From contig OZ012685.1 in assembly GCA_963942565.1 (NCBI GenBank), forward strand, positions 41,508,433-41,572,432: a stretch of DNA of 64,000 nucleotides, in the 5' to 3' direction. The notes under the pieces are model-generated. The model saw only the letters and a program-made list of their open reading frames with translations, was not told the origin of the DNA and ran no database searches. How positions within the stretch are numbered: position 1 is the first letter of the stretch; every line of letters begins with the position of its first letter. Shown one piece after another: positions 26,120 to 44,284 of this stretch. The translations under genes and the position numbers were made by a program. Origin of the DNA: Maea johnstoni (lineage: Eukaryota > Annelida > Polychaeta > Spionida > Magelonidae).

Positions 26120-26192
26120 GTGCCTGGAGAAAAACACCGATATGCTCCTGCCAACTTTCTCACAGGCCTTGACCAGGCTCAAACTTTGAAGC
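26120..26192 (-). mobile_element. SINE body fragment
   Basis: Minus strand GTGAGAAAGTTGGCAG after a decayed B box (TTTGAGCCTGG). The overlapping plus-strand frame of 127 codons (26084-26467) is probably fortuitous. Confidence 0.4.
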
Positions 26193-29100
26193 ATGGGCTA
26201 CGCTTGGCTATTTATATACAAACGTTGAAGCAAATCCGCTTACATTTAATACCCCAAAATGCTTGTTTAAAGCAACCATGTTTTAGTGAAATTCATGGAG
26301 AAATGAGAAAAAAAGTTGTTTTCTGTCTGTGTGGAAATCTACGGGAGGATCTAAGATACTCTGTCTCTTACTGCCTAGACAGTTATAGTTGGTCTTATTA
26401 TGAGGATAAGAGGGTAGACTTCAAAATGTGTAAAAACCTCACAAATTTACCCCCACAAGCCACTTAAGATGATATATGATGTAAATGGGTTAAACAACAC
26501 GTCTTCCTCAAAGAAGAGTCGCGTCTGAAAATAGCTATGAGCTTTCAGAGGAACGCACCAAGTGTTCTCTTATCTCATTCATAGAAGTGAAAAACTTAAA
26601 CTAACCTTGAACTGATACGATTTTAACCATTTCACCACCACGACCAAGAGACGACCCTGCATGTATTATTTTATTTGCGAGACAAGACAAGTTTACATTG
26701 TTACAAAAAAGTGTGTAGGGATTAACGCAATGAACAATTTTATCATCTTGCATGTAACTCCATTCAAAAACTTTATCCGAAACAATCTACGAGTATTCTT
26801 ATATCTTGGTTTCAATATTCGAAAAGAAATAATAAGTGAACCCTCCGCGAATACAGCGGTTAAATATGACTTGTAGTAACGTATGATTTGTCAATGAAAT
26901 TCTGAACGTCTGGGCTCAATACAAGGTCTAATAAGTGTCATAGAAATTTTACACTATTTAAACTTATTGAATGAGATCAAGTCATCGGAAAATGCGCTTC
27001 CGGATACTTGGTGAAAACACTAGTCGCTACATCGCCATATAACAACAAGCAAAAATATCCGGTACATTGAGGCATTTCTTGTTTGATGTATGCTGAAGTA
27101 GTTTCAGGTATCTCCTTCCTTAGCCGTCGTTAAACTATACACTATACAGGTTAAATCACTTTAAGTAAGACATGTCATTTCAACTTACACAAATCTTCAG
27201 TCTAAAACACGTTAAATGAAAAATACATGTCATGATTCCAGCCAGAACTGTCATTTGTAGCTCACTTTTACTAGAGCAAAACGTGAACATCAAAGTAAGC
27301 TAGCTTCGGGTAGAGGAAACTGAACATCTGTAATGCGGCTCAGGGCTTCATACAGGAATTGCAGGCTCGAACATCGCAATGTACATGTACTATTGTGATG
27401 TAGTAAGGACATAGCATTTGTCTGCCAACTTACAGCACGGTTCAGTGCCTCTCAGATATGCCAGTTACCTGGCGAGCTATTTATATCCTGTCCCAGGTAA
27501 AGTGGTTCATGATCCCGCCGCCAGGAGCGCCACTGCATAATACGCGTGCCTGGGAATGGCATCAGCATAAAAACTCAGCACTCCGCAAGTCAATTTGCTC
27601 AAGTGTGGAGTTGTTTCGGTTATATGATAGATCAGCGAAGGTGGTGAGTCTGAGTCGTACTGGCGAGAGTTTTGGTTACCGCAGGCATTGGCCTTAGGCT
27701 GGCTGGATGTTCTAGGGCTCTGAACACGATTTTATACATGCAGACTTACACAAAGAACTGACGGAATTCAACTCCTACATCAAAATAAAATCTGTAAGAA
27801 GGGATTAACGTTTGAGTATGCTGCTTCATGTATTTAGGTTTGGTTCAAACGTGTAGTTAGACGATATTCGAATCTGAATTGCACTTTCTTGATTAAAAAC
27901 AAATACTGTACACGAAATTGTAGGAAAATCTTGGAATTCAATCTGAATCAACGTGTAACATGAACGTTTATTATTGACTCCGGTATTATTGCACTGTCAG
28001 ATTTTTCAATTCGCGCTATGTAATTAAATGCCACCCACCCATGCCTGCTTTATCTATATATAACATTGCCAGCTGTCCTCGTGATATGACCTTAGCCAAT
28101 CGAATGAGGTCATGCACATGTTTTTGAAATAGGGTCAATGATAACATTCTTATTCACTGTTTGTTGAGGTTACATGAGTATTCCAAAGCACGGGGGACTC
28201 AGTATGGTATAGTATCGTAACTAACCAAGATTTGACATTCTGTCCATCCTAGAACATTCAGGTCTCTGTCCAACACTTATAGCCTTCAACTGACCACCAA
28301 AATGCCGTCAGAAAGGGAAAACTGATGGGAAAAAATGTGGCCCTGCAATTTTTACCCTCATATTTTTACATCATTTGAATATTCTCATTTCGGTGATTTA
28401 AGATGATACATCTAAATCTTAGTATCCTATAAGTAGTAGTTGATGCTACTGTCTGTTTCTCACATGCCAAAGTGATTTTGCATTCGCACCCAATTAGTGG
28501 TGTACCTCTCCGCAAAGAAACAGATCTGCACATAAATTGGTTGCTTACATCAGCAGGTGCAGTTTCTTATCTGATTCTAATCTTTGGCAGAGGATCCAAA
28601 CCTCGAACACAGTAAAACATTCATATCTCGCTCCTGTGAGTCGCTGCATCCCAGACTGGAGTGAGAGCTTAACTGGCCTTGGGAGTGGAACACACATGTT
28701 CCTCATAAACTATGTCTAGGTGCTTAGCTCCAACCTGAAAAACATCTAGGTATTCGTGGCGTATGTATACATGAAACTGAGAGGAGGCAATTAGTCACGG
28801 AGTTGCCCTCTCACTCCTACACTTTCTCCAGCAAGGACAAGCATTTTTAACCATGTAAATGCCGAAACTACATTTGAAGAACGGTTGTTCCATAACACAT
28901 ATTGCGGCCCGTTTTTTCTGACTTTACAGCATATGTATGCTTCGCACACTTTTTTGCATAAAAAAATTCAAAATGACCACGTTTATTTTCCAAATATAAA
29001 CACTCTTCAGAGACGAATTGTAGCTGAGTACAATTTATACTACCATTAACTTTATCAAGCAGTTTACATGTTATCCTAAAATGTGTAAGCAAGATTGTTT

Positions 29101-29280
29101 CTATTTAGAAATCAACACTTAAAGATTAGTTCACTAGAAAGCAATACGTATCCCTGGTAACACAGTGGCTTACTCACATATTGCTCCATGTAAACTGTTA
29201 TCATTATATTGCTAATCAATTTTTTTTGTTTGAAAGCAGGGATCTTCAAAATTTACATTTACCTTTATTATCTTTAAACA

Positions 29281-29640
29281 ACGGTTGTGTCCTTCTCACT
29301 TTCCGACCTACCAATGCGTGCAGAAAATGAGACTGGGCGAAATGAGCCTGGACCAAAACCATTTCCGAACAGGGCATCAAATCTAATTGTCATACTTTTT
29401 CGAAAAAATTCTTGCAGGATTACCAGAAAGTTGTTTTGGGCGCCATTTTGCATTTCCCAGTCGTCAAGGACAGAAGGGTTCGTTTCATCGCCCAAGACCT
29501 TTCAAGATGGCCGCTGCTGCCACGGTAGTGCAGACAGATATCTCTCTAGGTTTCATGTTCCTACTCAGACATGAAGATAGAAGCCAAAAAACTAGCTAGA
29601 AGCAGCGGGGGCTGTTGTCACTGACACCCACATTAGAAGA
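29281..29640. promoter_or_regulatory. Candidate regulatory patch with YY1-like sites in intron 1
   Basis: GCGCCATTTTG and CAAGATGGCCGC, both with the YY1 core GCCAT/ATGGC, lie 60 bp apart in locally GC-richer DNA. Long overlapping frames on both strands add nothing recognisable. Confidence 0.25.
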
Positions 29641-29690
29641 AGTGAGAAGGTATTGCTCTGATAGCGTAACTATGCGAAGCTAGACGTTAA

Positions 29691-29899
29691 CCCATTTGCA
29701 TCTGCCTGGTGTGCCTAGATATTCAGGACGTAACTTATCAAATAAAGTCATATTGGAAAAATACCGGAAGAGAGATTGTTAAACTTTGTAACAACCACTA
29801 CTTTCAATCAAGTATTTCTCTAAAAGTCGCTCTGTCAACAAGATATTTCCGTATATGCCACACCATGTGGACGCTTCTGATCTAAATTTGTGAACTAAG
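29691..29899 (+). mobile_element. TTAA-type MITE, family D copy 2
   Basis: TTAA at 29687-29690 and 29900-29903; begins CCCATTTGCATCTGCC. Related to 3028-3286. Confidence 0.55.
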
Positions 29900-30699
29900 T
29901 TAACGCCTAGTTAAGTGACTGGGAGAAAACAGTATTTCTCAGAATAAGAGTTGAATTTGGTCGTATTACGTAATTTTGACAATCATAAAAGAAAATTGCA
30001 TGTTATTGTTTAAACGTGCAGGACAACCTGTGAAAGGTTGCTCTCCCAACCCTAGTTATCTCCTCTATACCGTGTGCATGCACGATCCACATATTCTCTT
30101 AATATGACAATAACTGAAATGCTTAGATATTTTACGTGCAAATTCTTTGCAAGAGGAATGTACTGGATTGAGTTAGCTTTCAAAGCAAAGCTCTCAGGCC
30201 ACATAGCTATCCTGGGAGTTAACGGGTCTTGTATCTTAGCTATGAGGAACGTGGGCAGTGCAAGAGATAGAATTATGACAACGATTCGGTACATGTTCCA
30301 TATTTCCATCTAGACGTATACATGGATCCAATAACAAAGATGCCATCTTAGCGATCGTTGATGTAGGTCTTGGATTCCTTTGAAATGAATATGTGTATAC
30401 GCCCTCCGGTATGACATATCCACCTAAAACAACTCTTCATATAAAATGTGATACCTTTATCGAGTAGCATATACCGTAATTGATGACATTGGCATTTGGC
30501 CAGGCATTCGATCATTGGAGGTGGGTTTAATTCAAATTGCATGTAAACTCATTTACATGAAAACTGGATCAAACATTACATGAGAAATATACTATGAATA
30601 GATAATAGCTTCAGGGACTATGGACAAGGACGAAAGAGTAATCATGCAACATATCCAAGATATGTCAATATTCATGTGAGTTAGGTATGGTGAAGGAGT

Positions 30700-31186
30700 C
30701 CCGGGGGGGGGGGGGGGGGGGGGCACTCAGGTACAGAGGGGGGCCGCACCTTAGTTACGTATTTCGCGGAAGAAGGGGTCTTTTTTGAAGACCTCCGCAT
30801 GTCCGCGATTTTGTAAAAGAAGGGTACTTTTTTGTACCCAGGTACGAAGTATGGGGGTCAAAATCCCCTTACAATCCACGAAATATACGCGGCTCTGACG
30901 CCGATTGACTCCCAAAGTATCTGGGCTTCCGAGTTTGCTGCTGCCAATTGCTGCCGCTAAACACGCAGAGGATTATAAAATCTAAAGTTAAAATACGTGT
31001 TCCCGTTCATCCAATGTCAGTGTTTTAATAAAAGAAGGGGTGTTTATTTAGTGGAAAAAGTCAGCGTTTTTACTAAAACAAGGGTGCTTTTTTGGTCAGA
31101 AATCAGTGCTTTAGGGGTATTTTTTAATTTTGATAACGAACGTATGCGCCCCCCTAAATACCCAAGTGCCCCCCCCCCCCCCCGGG
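30700..31186. mobile_element. Non-autonomous DNA transposon with G/C-run ends and 8-bp target duplication
   Basis: A perfect 8-bp direct repeat GAAGGAGT (30692-30699, 31187-31194) flanks a 487-bp element. Its ends are CCCGGG plus a long G run then GCACTCAGGTA, and the inverse TACCCAAGTGC plus C run plus CCCGGG. Eight-base duplications are typical of hAT (also Zisupton) elements, though this G-run terminus is not a usual hAT end. Inside are AAGAAGGG(T/G) - T6 short hairpins and no coding frame. Confidence 0.75.
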
Positions 31187-31194
31187 GAAGGAGT

Positions 31195-34100
31195 ATATTC
31201 AATCATGCATTTTTAATAATCTAATTTAATAAATATATGCCCTGCATAGACACAACTTAAGTGCATAACGCATATTTCATTTGCGTCATATTTCATTTTT
31301 TAGTGATCTAGGGCTATCAAGCTTCATTTCAGCAAGGTAAAATGCATATCAAAGATTGCCTGTCACTAGCCTTAGACCGCCTATGTATTATGTAAATAGT
31401 TGCCTGGATCAATATGATCTTTGAAAATAACTAAGGGATAAAGTATTTGCAAACTATTTACAGCGGAGTTCTAGATGCATTATAACAAACACTTCTACTT
31501 TAAATATTTCCAATGGCGGCTTCGGTTAAATATATTAACCTAAATAGTCCGGCATTTTGAGCTCCATGCAAGAATGAGTCAAATAGCCTTCCACTGCTTG
31601 TGAGTGGGCAGTGAACATTGGCAAACAGGGCACCAGTGTCCATCAGAACATCGGGGTGCTGACTACAGCTTACGTGGAGCCAAGTGGACGATGAGAAAGT
31701 GACGTAAGCCACTTGGAGGGTGAGGGCAGAGCTCGGCGGCCACCATGTCTTTAAGTGTGGTGCAGTTGGTATAAATAACCTACTGCTGCCGTCCTGGTAA
31801 GCGGTAGAACTGCAGCTACTGCTGTGGAGAACTGACCAACTCTTTCATTGGAAATCACATTCCATCCAAACACATACCAAGTATATAATTATATTATTTT
31901 ATATTTATACGATATTAAAAATGGCATGAGACAGTGAATAGCCAATGGTTAATTGTGGCATCGATCAAGGAAAAAAACCGCCTAACCACAGGTCACTGGC
32001 AACTTAGCCACCAAGTAATAATAAAAGCATTGTAAGAAAATAATAAAGCCTCCAAGTAGGTTCTGTTTATCCCTAGCTGTGTTCAGTTTGACAGAGGCCA
32101 GATGCTGAGATGGATTTGACAGAGGGCTGTATTTTGGGGTCAGACACGTCCAGGTCATAACCCTCCCTGCTAGTCCATTCTCGCCCTAAGTGCTGAATAT
32201 AAACATACCCCGCTCCCCTGACATGTGGCCGGGTAGACCCACATGCTGGGGAGGGCATCAGGGCGAGCGACGTGCCCCCAAAACCAATAACAACCACCTC
32301 CTCCACCCCAGAACACATGCCTACATCTCCTTGCTGTGCCATCTGGTACAGTATAGCCTAGCTACTGCCATTAATGGGTGTATTTTATTGTATTATTGTA
32401 TTATCATTCATGTACAATACACTGTGTTATATATTCAATTCTCACAAAGACACATGGGTTTGACCCTCTGTTTTGTTACTTGTATTGTATTGTGTTATAT
32501 ATTTCATTGACCATACCGAAATGATATGAAATGATACAAATACAAAAAGAAGTAAATAAATAAACAAAAATGTAACAACAAAAATATACTAGCACAACTC
32601 ATATCGGTTATCTAAAGCATTAAGAAGAACTTAAGGAAAAAATAATTAGTTTATACTTTTGCCATATGCAGTCTGCATATAAGTCCGATTCTTCTCTGAT
32701 CGCAACAACATACTGCAGTGCCATCTATTCATATAAGGGATGTCATTTTAGCATATATGAACGGACTGGGCAGAGTAGATATTTGCCTATTTCCCAGGTT
32801 GAGTTAAGTGGAATGATCTTCAAACAATAATGCCAATATATCCAAGAGAGTAAAGCGCAGTCATCACGGGATGCAGAAAATAACTCTTTTGTACCAAAAT
32901 ACCATAACCATACTGTGAGGGTCAAAGTAGAAGCGAGTTTGTGATGAAATCCCTGTAGAGGTATCGAAGACATGGGTATGGACAATTAACATATGCTTGA
33001 AGCTAGTCTAAGTACATCGAGGTCTCTTGGTTAATACCCCTGTACGTTCACACTGACAGTAGCTCTAGGAGCTGAGGAGCTGATGAAGTATTGGAGGTGA
33101 CACATGCACTGGCTGGTGTTCCTGTCATACCAGCCTCATAGACATTTCCACGATGTAAATGTTAGATATGATTAGGCCAATGCAATGCGCTCTCAATTAA
33201 TGCCACCTCCAACACGTCAATTCCATAGTGGTATATGATAGATAAAACAAATAAAATACCAATTCCATATGCCCAGGTAAAAAAGTAAACAATTATTTAC
33301 ATAAGTAAATAATCTAAATTAAATAGGAACACACACGCATTGGTATTATGTTAAGGGTATTGCCCAAGTCAAATCAATCTAACCATGCCACGTGATTGAA
33401 TGTTATCCCTTATGTTACGTTTTAGAGAGGGCAGGTGGCAATGTAAGAATCCGATTTGTGATTGTTACCATGGCTTGCACATTATCTGGGTTGGTTAACA
33501 GATACTATAATAAGTTTTTGATAACAACACAGCATGTCTCTGCTCTAGAAACTTCTGAACTTTGTCGATGTTCGAGAATCCCAAAACTTTTTAATAGCCA
33601 TCATCATTTATTCTTCTTGGCGCCATGAAATATGACAGCGGCATTTCACTGCATAGTGGGGGCGCTGCTGATGGTGACACACTACAGCAGTTAATACATA
33701 CATCATGTAGTAGGTATATCCTATGACTGGCAGAATAACCTGGTGACCCACAGAGTGAAATGTGATTCACAAGTGAAATATGATGACACGTGAAATGTGA
33801 AGATATTTCCAAGATGGCGAATCCCTCATGATGGACCTGCCTTATCTCTAGTTCCACTATCTGTCACCAGAGGGCACGCCTTCAAATATGTTGTTATGGC
33901 AACCATGGCATTTGAGCTGTAGGGTCGTGTCAGGTCTTCTTCCTCTAGTCTTCAACATGTCATCGTGGAAACAGCTGGTCACAGATTGGCTAAAATCTGA
34001 ATGAAGTTATTTCTTTAAATAAAAAGAATAACTGGTACTAGTATGATTTTTTGAACGGAATCGGGTGACTATCAATGATAAGAGAGCAGTATTGGTGAAC

Positions 34101-34764
34101 ATTTGATCAAATAATGGTATGAAAAATAGCATACCCAACGATTTTAATTAATAAACTAAAATTAGAAATCAATAAAATATAAGTAACTAACAGTCGAAAT
34201 AAAGTTTGTCCCTGCGTGGAGTGACACCATGCGTGCAGTTTGGGAACCGTCAAAATTCTTGAAAGTAGGCGTTTTCATAATGTAGACAAAGTGGTAGACA
34301 CTCAGGATTAAAGAAAACATATGCCATAAGGCACAATAGAAGTATCCTCTTTCATAATGTAACCATATCCGCCTGGAAACACTGTCATAGAAAATGCCCT
34401 CACGGACATTCTAGAACATTTTCCCACTTGAAGGTTATTGGTTCGTTGTCAATCCAGCCATAGAGGGCTGAACAAACGAAGACAAACTTTCAGTGACGTT
34501 TGTAGACGGAATGCCACCAAGTAAAGATGGTTTATTTAATTGGCAAGAGGCTGTGTGCTTATGGAGCGTATACATATTTACACACAGAGAAGAGGAAGGT
34601 CGCCCAGCGTTATAAGTATACATACACATACACTTGAATCTGTAGTTACTAGAATGTTCTCCTCCAAACCTATATTACAACCCATCATTTAACTCAACTT
34701 TCCCATTACAGCAAACACGTATAGATGCATATTCCAAATGAGTGCAACCCCGTTCGCCAAACCC
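31195..34764. other. Intron 1 interior, no gene recognised
   Basis: AT-rich, one SINE fragment. 33650-33885 has GTGGGGGCGCTG and CACCAGAGGGCAC, each close to the CTCF consensus. Confidence 0.5.
31925..32015 (-). mobile_element. SINE body fragment
   Basis: Minus strand AAGTTGCCAGTGACCTGTGG and GGCGGTTTTTTTCC match the body of the SINE at 37511; the tRNA head is missing. Confidence 0.5.
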
Positions 34765-34893
34765 CACTACTTGTCACTGACAACTTTTTCAATTGCATCG
34801 AGGCAATTCGAACCCAGGACCTTCGACAGTGGTGAGGAACATCGAGCAGAATAAAATAAATGCTGGCCACTCGGCCATCAGGGCAGCCCTCGC
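34765..34893 (-). mobile_element. tRNA-derived SINE, copy 2
   Basis: Minus strand: GGGCTGCCCTGATGGCCGAG (A box), GGGTTCGAATTGCC (B box) and GAAAAAGTTGTCAGTGAC body, same family as 37511. Confidence 0.7.
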
Positions 34894-37500
34894 AATGAGA
34901 GATGCCCTCAATAGAGCATCATGGTATTTTTCTAAGTCGATACAAATATCCATTTATTGGAAATGAGTAATGTTAGAGTCATCGTTAAATCCCATTAAGT
35001 GGGTCGCTTTACAAATGTGCAACATTTTGAAGGGCTGCCTTCGGTGCCTTTGCATCTGAAAGACCCCTTGATACAATTCGTAAAGAGAAGGAAATTTCGT
35101 CCCGGTTCTAAGTTTCTTTCTCGTCACAATAAAACCTGAGCTATCAACGTTAATCACAATACACCAAACTTAACCAAAATGATTGAAACGGTGTAGGCTT
35201 ATTTTATCCTGGTTCCAAGTCGGTAGATTTTGTTGGCAGAAGTCCGGCCACCATATTGCGGTCATCCCAGTTTAGCCCTCTCTGACCGTCCCTCGTCAGG
35301 GTCCAGTAGGGGGAGGCTAAATATACACGTTCTTACATGGCCCAGGGACATAACATGCCCTTCATAACATGGCTATAATTACATATAGCTCAGATATACA
35401 TAGCTCAAGACGTGTAGTATCAGCGGAAGTAGGACCACGGGGTCGACAAGACGTACGCCGTGTTATCCTATGCCATGATAACGCCCAAAGTCAACCCAAC
35501 TTAAACCAAACCATATGACTCCATTATGGTACCTCTAATAGTCCCATTCATATAGAGCGAGGCACACGCATTGCGGACGTAGAAACATTGTTTTTAGGTG
35601 TATGTGTTCTATGGCATTTCACTAGTTTGAAAAAATAAACGAAATATTCCCTTGTAAGGAAAAATCTGTCTCTAGTATGACGAGTATATGCAATTATAAA
35701 TGATATGAAATAGCGATGTTCTTTAGTTGCGAAAGACAAAGCTTTTTGTCAAGTTTCTTTGAAATACTAATACGCCTTTTGGTTCAGTTTGTACATATAA
35801 CTTAGCCATTTCGATTTGCCATGCGCAAGCTTCGGATGAGAGCGTCACTTCCTGGTGCTATCTTGAAGAGTGGGACAACCTATTTTCAGAACGTCCAAGT
35901 GAAGCCATTTCTCATCAGAAGTTTTTTCTTCTAAAATCCTCTTTCAGTTCGAATATCCTCATAGATATCACCCGTGCTATTTCAATCGATGTTCTTATAA
36001 GAACCTATCTGATCTGTCGAGAAAAGGTGTTTCGCGTTAATGAAAAATATTACCATGTTTAACTGATCAGTTGGATGAATGCCAGTTTGGCTAATTTGAT
36101 GAACATCTGACCATGGCCTTGCAAGAATAAGGGCAAAGCTGGAATCTTTATTACCGGTAACCAAAAATCACAAAACACCGAAAACGTATTGAAGTACGGC
36201 GGTTGGTTCACGGGTGGATGTGACTCTTAGTTCTTAGATCCGTCAATGGACGTTGACCTCTAAGGTCAAAGCATTTAGACACGATTTATCTGGACATGAT
36301 TGTGGTTTAGGCCTAGTGGACAATAAGCAAGTAACCAACTGGGTACTTACGATAATGATATTGGTTAATGGAGTTAAATATGTTTACTTAAGATTATAGA
36401 GATCTTACCACCACTATATACTGCGGAGCTTAATCAAGATAGGACACCGTAGGGAACTCGTGTAAGTGCAAAATGATACGAGGAAACGACCGCTCAAGTT
36501 TGGTTCTGGCGTGTGCATTTTCAATAAATCACTGTACAGAAGTAGACGAAGAAAGTACCATATTCGCAATAACTTAGGGTGGTGAATCAGATGACAAAAA
36601 AGCTGATAATTTGTTTTTAGTAAATATGGTTATTTTGTAGAAACCGTCCAAGGTACAACATATCCCTAGTGCTCATAAGCTTTTGTAATTCAAAATGACA
36701 TACTATCATTATTTCATCCAATGAATCAGAGCACGAAGTAACGAAAAGAAAAGGCCGAATTAAACTTAAATATATCGATTGTTTCTGGCCTTTTCTTTGG
36801 TATATACCGTAGAATAATGGAATAAACGCCGGGTCAAAGTCGCGCTTATAAGATACTACTCAATATCGGGTTGCTGGGTCGCTATACAAACCTTCTTCTT
36901 CACTGGGTAGAAAGGCGTACTGCGATGTACAGCATTAACTTTCGTTTCTGACATTTTGAACAGGAAATCTCGAGATAAAAACCACCTACGTCTTGTATAA
37001 CTTCCCGACCGATAACCAGGGATCCTGTACCCAGTCACCCTTTTATTCCCAGGGTATAACTTTCTATATGATTAGTCAATAGGTCTGTGTTCTGACCCCT
37101 GTCCAGTACTGTTGACTGAGCTATTTGTCCAGGGCGCCAGATAACCAAGTGAAGGAACTATATACCTGGCAACCATGTCTTGGCTGTTTGATTTCGCTTC
37201 TGTGCTTTGGTGTAGAAAGTTTCCTATCAATGCCCAGTCAACATGCAGTTAATAGGCAAATGAGGCGAGAGGTAACTCGGCATGGAAGGGCTATATATAA
37301 ATCTGGTCAGCATGTGTGGTCAGGGGGTGGTGCCGGAGTGGTCAAACTCAGTGCCTGGTTTATGGGCAAACATTGCTGTAGTTCTGCTCTAGTCCTATTT
37401 GTAAACTGGCAACCATATGCATCCAGGCCTAAAGATATGTAACCTTGACTTCAGTACGTCGTATAATACAGGCTGGATTTCCACGAAAATCCCCTATTGA
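34894..37500. other. Intron 1 interior, nothing recognised
   Basis: Ordinary AT-rich DNA. TACCGTAGAATAATGGAATAA near 36808 resembles the TACTGTAGAA terminus of the element at 55303 but has no partner nearby. Confidence 0.5.
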
Positions 37501-37510
37501 AGGAGAGCTG

Positions 37511-37735
37511 GGGGCCTGCCCTGATGGCTGAGTGGTCTAAGGCATTGCACTGGACTGCTTGCTGTCTCTCACTACTGCCCGGGTTCAAATTTCGGCCACG
37601 ACATGTAAACATGTGAAAAAGTTACCAGTGACTTGGGGGCTAGGCGGCTTTTTTGCCGGGTATTCCGGTTTTCACCACCACACACAACAGGCTATGCAGG
37701 AAAGGTAACGATAATTGAAATTCCAAACTCCAAAA
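37511..37735 (+). mobile_element. tRNA-derived SINE, copy 1 (most complete)
   Basis: Head CCCTGATGGCTGAGTGGTCT (A box TGGCTGAGTGG) and B box GGGTTCAAATTTC about 55 bases on, the layout of a class II (Leu/Ser-like) tRNA. The body has GTGAAAAAGTTACCAGTGAC and CCGGGTATTCCGGTTTTCAC. It is not a tRNA gene: the acceptor stem does not pair. Confidence 0.75.
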
Positions 37736-38167
37736 GGGTAGGTCTTCAACCCTTCCCCTAGGGGGGGGGGGGGTATCTTCCCACTTTCGTCCCCCACATT
37801 CGAGTGGTTTCTTTGATCACCCATACCCATGTGAAAAAACACATGTCGTTTTTCTTCTTTACCACATGAGCTGGTTCCCTGAGTACTATTGTAGGCGGAT
37901 CGAGGAATGTTTATCCTTCTCCTTCCCTAATAATACTCACCAAGTGCTAGGGAGAAAAAACAAATAAAAACAAGTACCTTCCATCAGAGTGGAGCAGGGG
38001 GAGGCAGTAAAACATGACAAATGGTCGCAAACAAGTCTGAGATTTCCTCGGCTCCAGCCCACATCAGCACTGAGAGCATCTGCCACAAGATATCATACCA
38101 CGCGGGATTCCTCTACCCTTATCTCTACAAGACAGCACTAAAACAGGAGAAAAAAAGCTGACTTTGG

Positions 38168-38440
38168 CCTGAAGGCGGTATCAACTTGTGTCTCGGGCTC
38201 ATCTAGCGCGGTGATAACCAAAAGTGTGTTTGTGCCGCTGGCCTGATGGCGGTAGTAACCCGTCTCAGATTCATCTCGCAGTATGATAACCAAACTTGTG
38301 TTATTGACGCTGATCTGAAGGCGGTAGTAACTTGTGTCTCAGGCTCATCTATCAGGGTGATAAGCAAACGTGTGTTAGTGACGCTGGTCTGAAGGCGGTA
38401 GTAACCTAAGGCTAGTCTAGCGCGATGATAACCAAGCATG
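38168..38440 (+). repeat. 74-bp minisatellite, about 3.7 units
   Basis: Unit starts at 38168, 38242, 38314 and 38388 with CTGAAGGCGGTAGTAAC, and GTGATAACCAAA(C/A)GTGTGTT in each. Units are 80-90% alike by eye. Confidence 0.8.
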
Positions 38441-38548
38441 TGCTTGGTAAATAAGTAAATGTTTAAAGATAGGAAAGATGAGTCCATAGCTTTATCATGG
38501 TATTCTGGTATTTTACGTGAGTCATGCTCCCACTAATGCTAGCCTTAA

Positions 38549-38787
38549 GTTTTCACTTCACACATGCATTACTATTTACTAGTACCCTGTAGCGACCAAA
38601 GAAGACATGATTATCTATAGGATATCTCCCTGACACAAAACATATTTTGGAAAATATTTGAAAGAGAAATGTTTATCACAGCAACTACACAAAATCTCTT
38701 CTGTGAATCATTGCTTTACTATCACGTTATTTAGAAAATAACAGTTGTTCTAGACGACAATTTCAGGGTTTCTGGTCATGAATGGTG
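38549..38787 (+). mobile_element. TTAA-type MITE, family C copy 2
   Basis: TTAA at 38545-38548 and 38788-38791. GGATATCTCCCTGACA, ACATATTTTGGAAAA and AGACGACAATTTCAG match the copy at 2796; right end GGTCATGAATGGTG. Confidence 0.6.
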
Positions 38788-38984
38788 TTAAGGATCATAT
38801 CATTTAGTATTGATCAGTAGAGTAGCCTTAGAGTACGAAATGCTTTCAAACTCGCTTGGCTTCCAACAGCAAGACCATCAATAGCGCACATTTGGCTCCT
38901 CCAGGCTGTTGGACATCATATTGTTAGGCTGTCTAATTACAAACAACTGATCACGGGTCGTGTTGAGACTTTCTGTAGCCACGG

Positions 38985-39225
38985 GCATACTGCTACAAGA
39001 GTAGCCTAGATTTCTAGGCTGTTATATGTATTTTCTGTTAGCACCAAATATTCTAGGTGGCCATAGTGGTCCATTTATCTCAACAGGATTCAGTTTGATT
39101 ATAGAGATCTGGGGATCAGGTGGTGCCATCTATCTACCATACCTGGTACTACATCACACTGCTTGGTCAGCACAGAAGGGAATGTCAACTTTTTAGGGAC
39201 TAGGAACCTAGTCTACTACACGAGT
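38985..39225 (+). repeat. Dispersed repeat, copy 1
   Basis: TAGCCTAGATTTCTAGGCTG, CAGGTGGTGCCATCTATCTA and CAGAAGGGAA...TTTAGGGACTA are shared in order with 45255-45510. No termini were recognised. Confidence 0.65.
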
Positions 39226-43300
<4,075 letters not shown>

Positions 43301-43309
43301 ATGAGAGCA

Positions 43310-43745
<436 letters not shown>

Positions 43746-44284
43746 TTGAATAGATACATGCTTGAACAGAATATATAAATATATTAATAAAATACAAAGA
43801 AAATCAACGAAATAGGAAATTGTGATATAGAAAGTGATATAGAAAGATAAATAAATAGAAAATAGATAAATGTATAAATAGATAAAGGAATAGATAATGA
43901 ACAATAAATAGATACTTAAAAAATAAAGATAAATAAATAAATAAATAAATTGATAAATATATAGTAAAATAAATGAATAATTATAGATAGGTAGATGATC
44001 TAATGTATGAGTAAATATGTTGCGTTATAATTCCATTGTTAATTGACGTGTTGTCGTGCGATCGTGATACAGATTTTAGGAACATCAATATTGAATTCAA
44101 AAAGATAAAAATTCCGTTGTTTTTTGAGGATGGCAGTATTTCGGACTGTTATGATATCCCCTGGAGGTATTGTGCGAGGCCTATTATTCTACCATGGGGA
44201 GGGTAGCTCAGGGGAAAGTTATTGTACGCCAATAGTTCAAAGTATTCTTCAGTTGTTACCCTATAAGGAGTAGTGTTAGTAAAA

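Noticed and set aside
26084-26467. 127-codon plus-strand frame
   Set aside because: Overlaps a SINE body fragment on the other strand, and composition has no protein-like pattern.
37520-37600. Possible tRNA-Leu/Ser gene
   Set aside because: A and B boxes are present but the acceptor and anticodon stems do not pair, and related copies share the downstream body: it is a SINE head.
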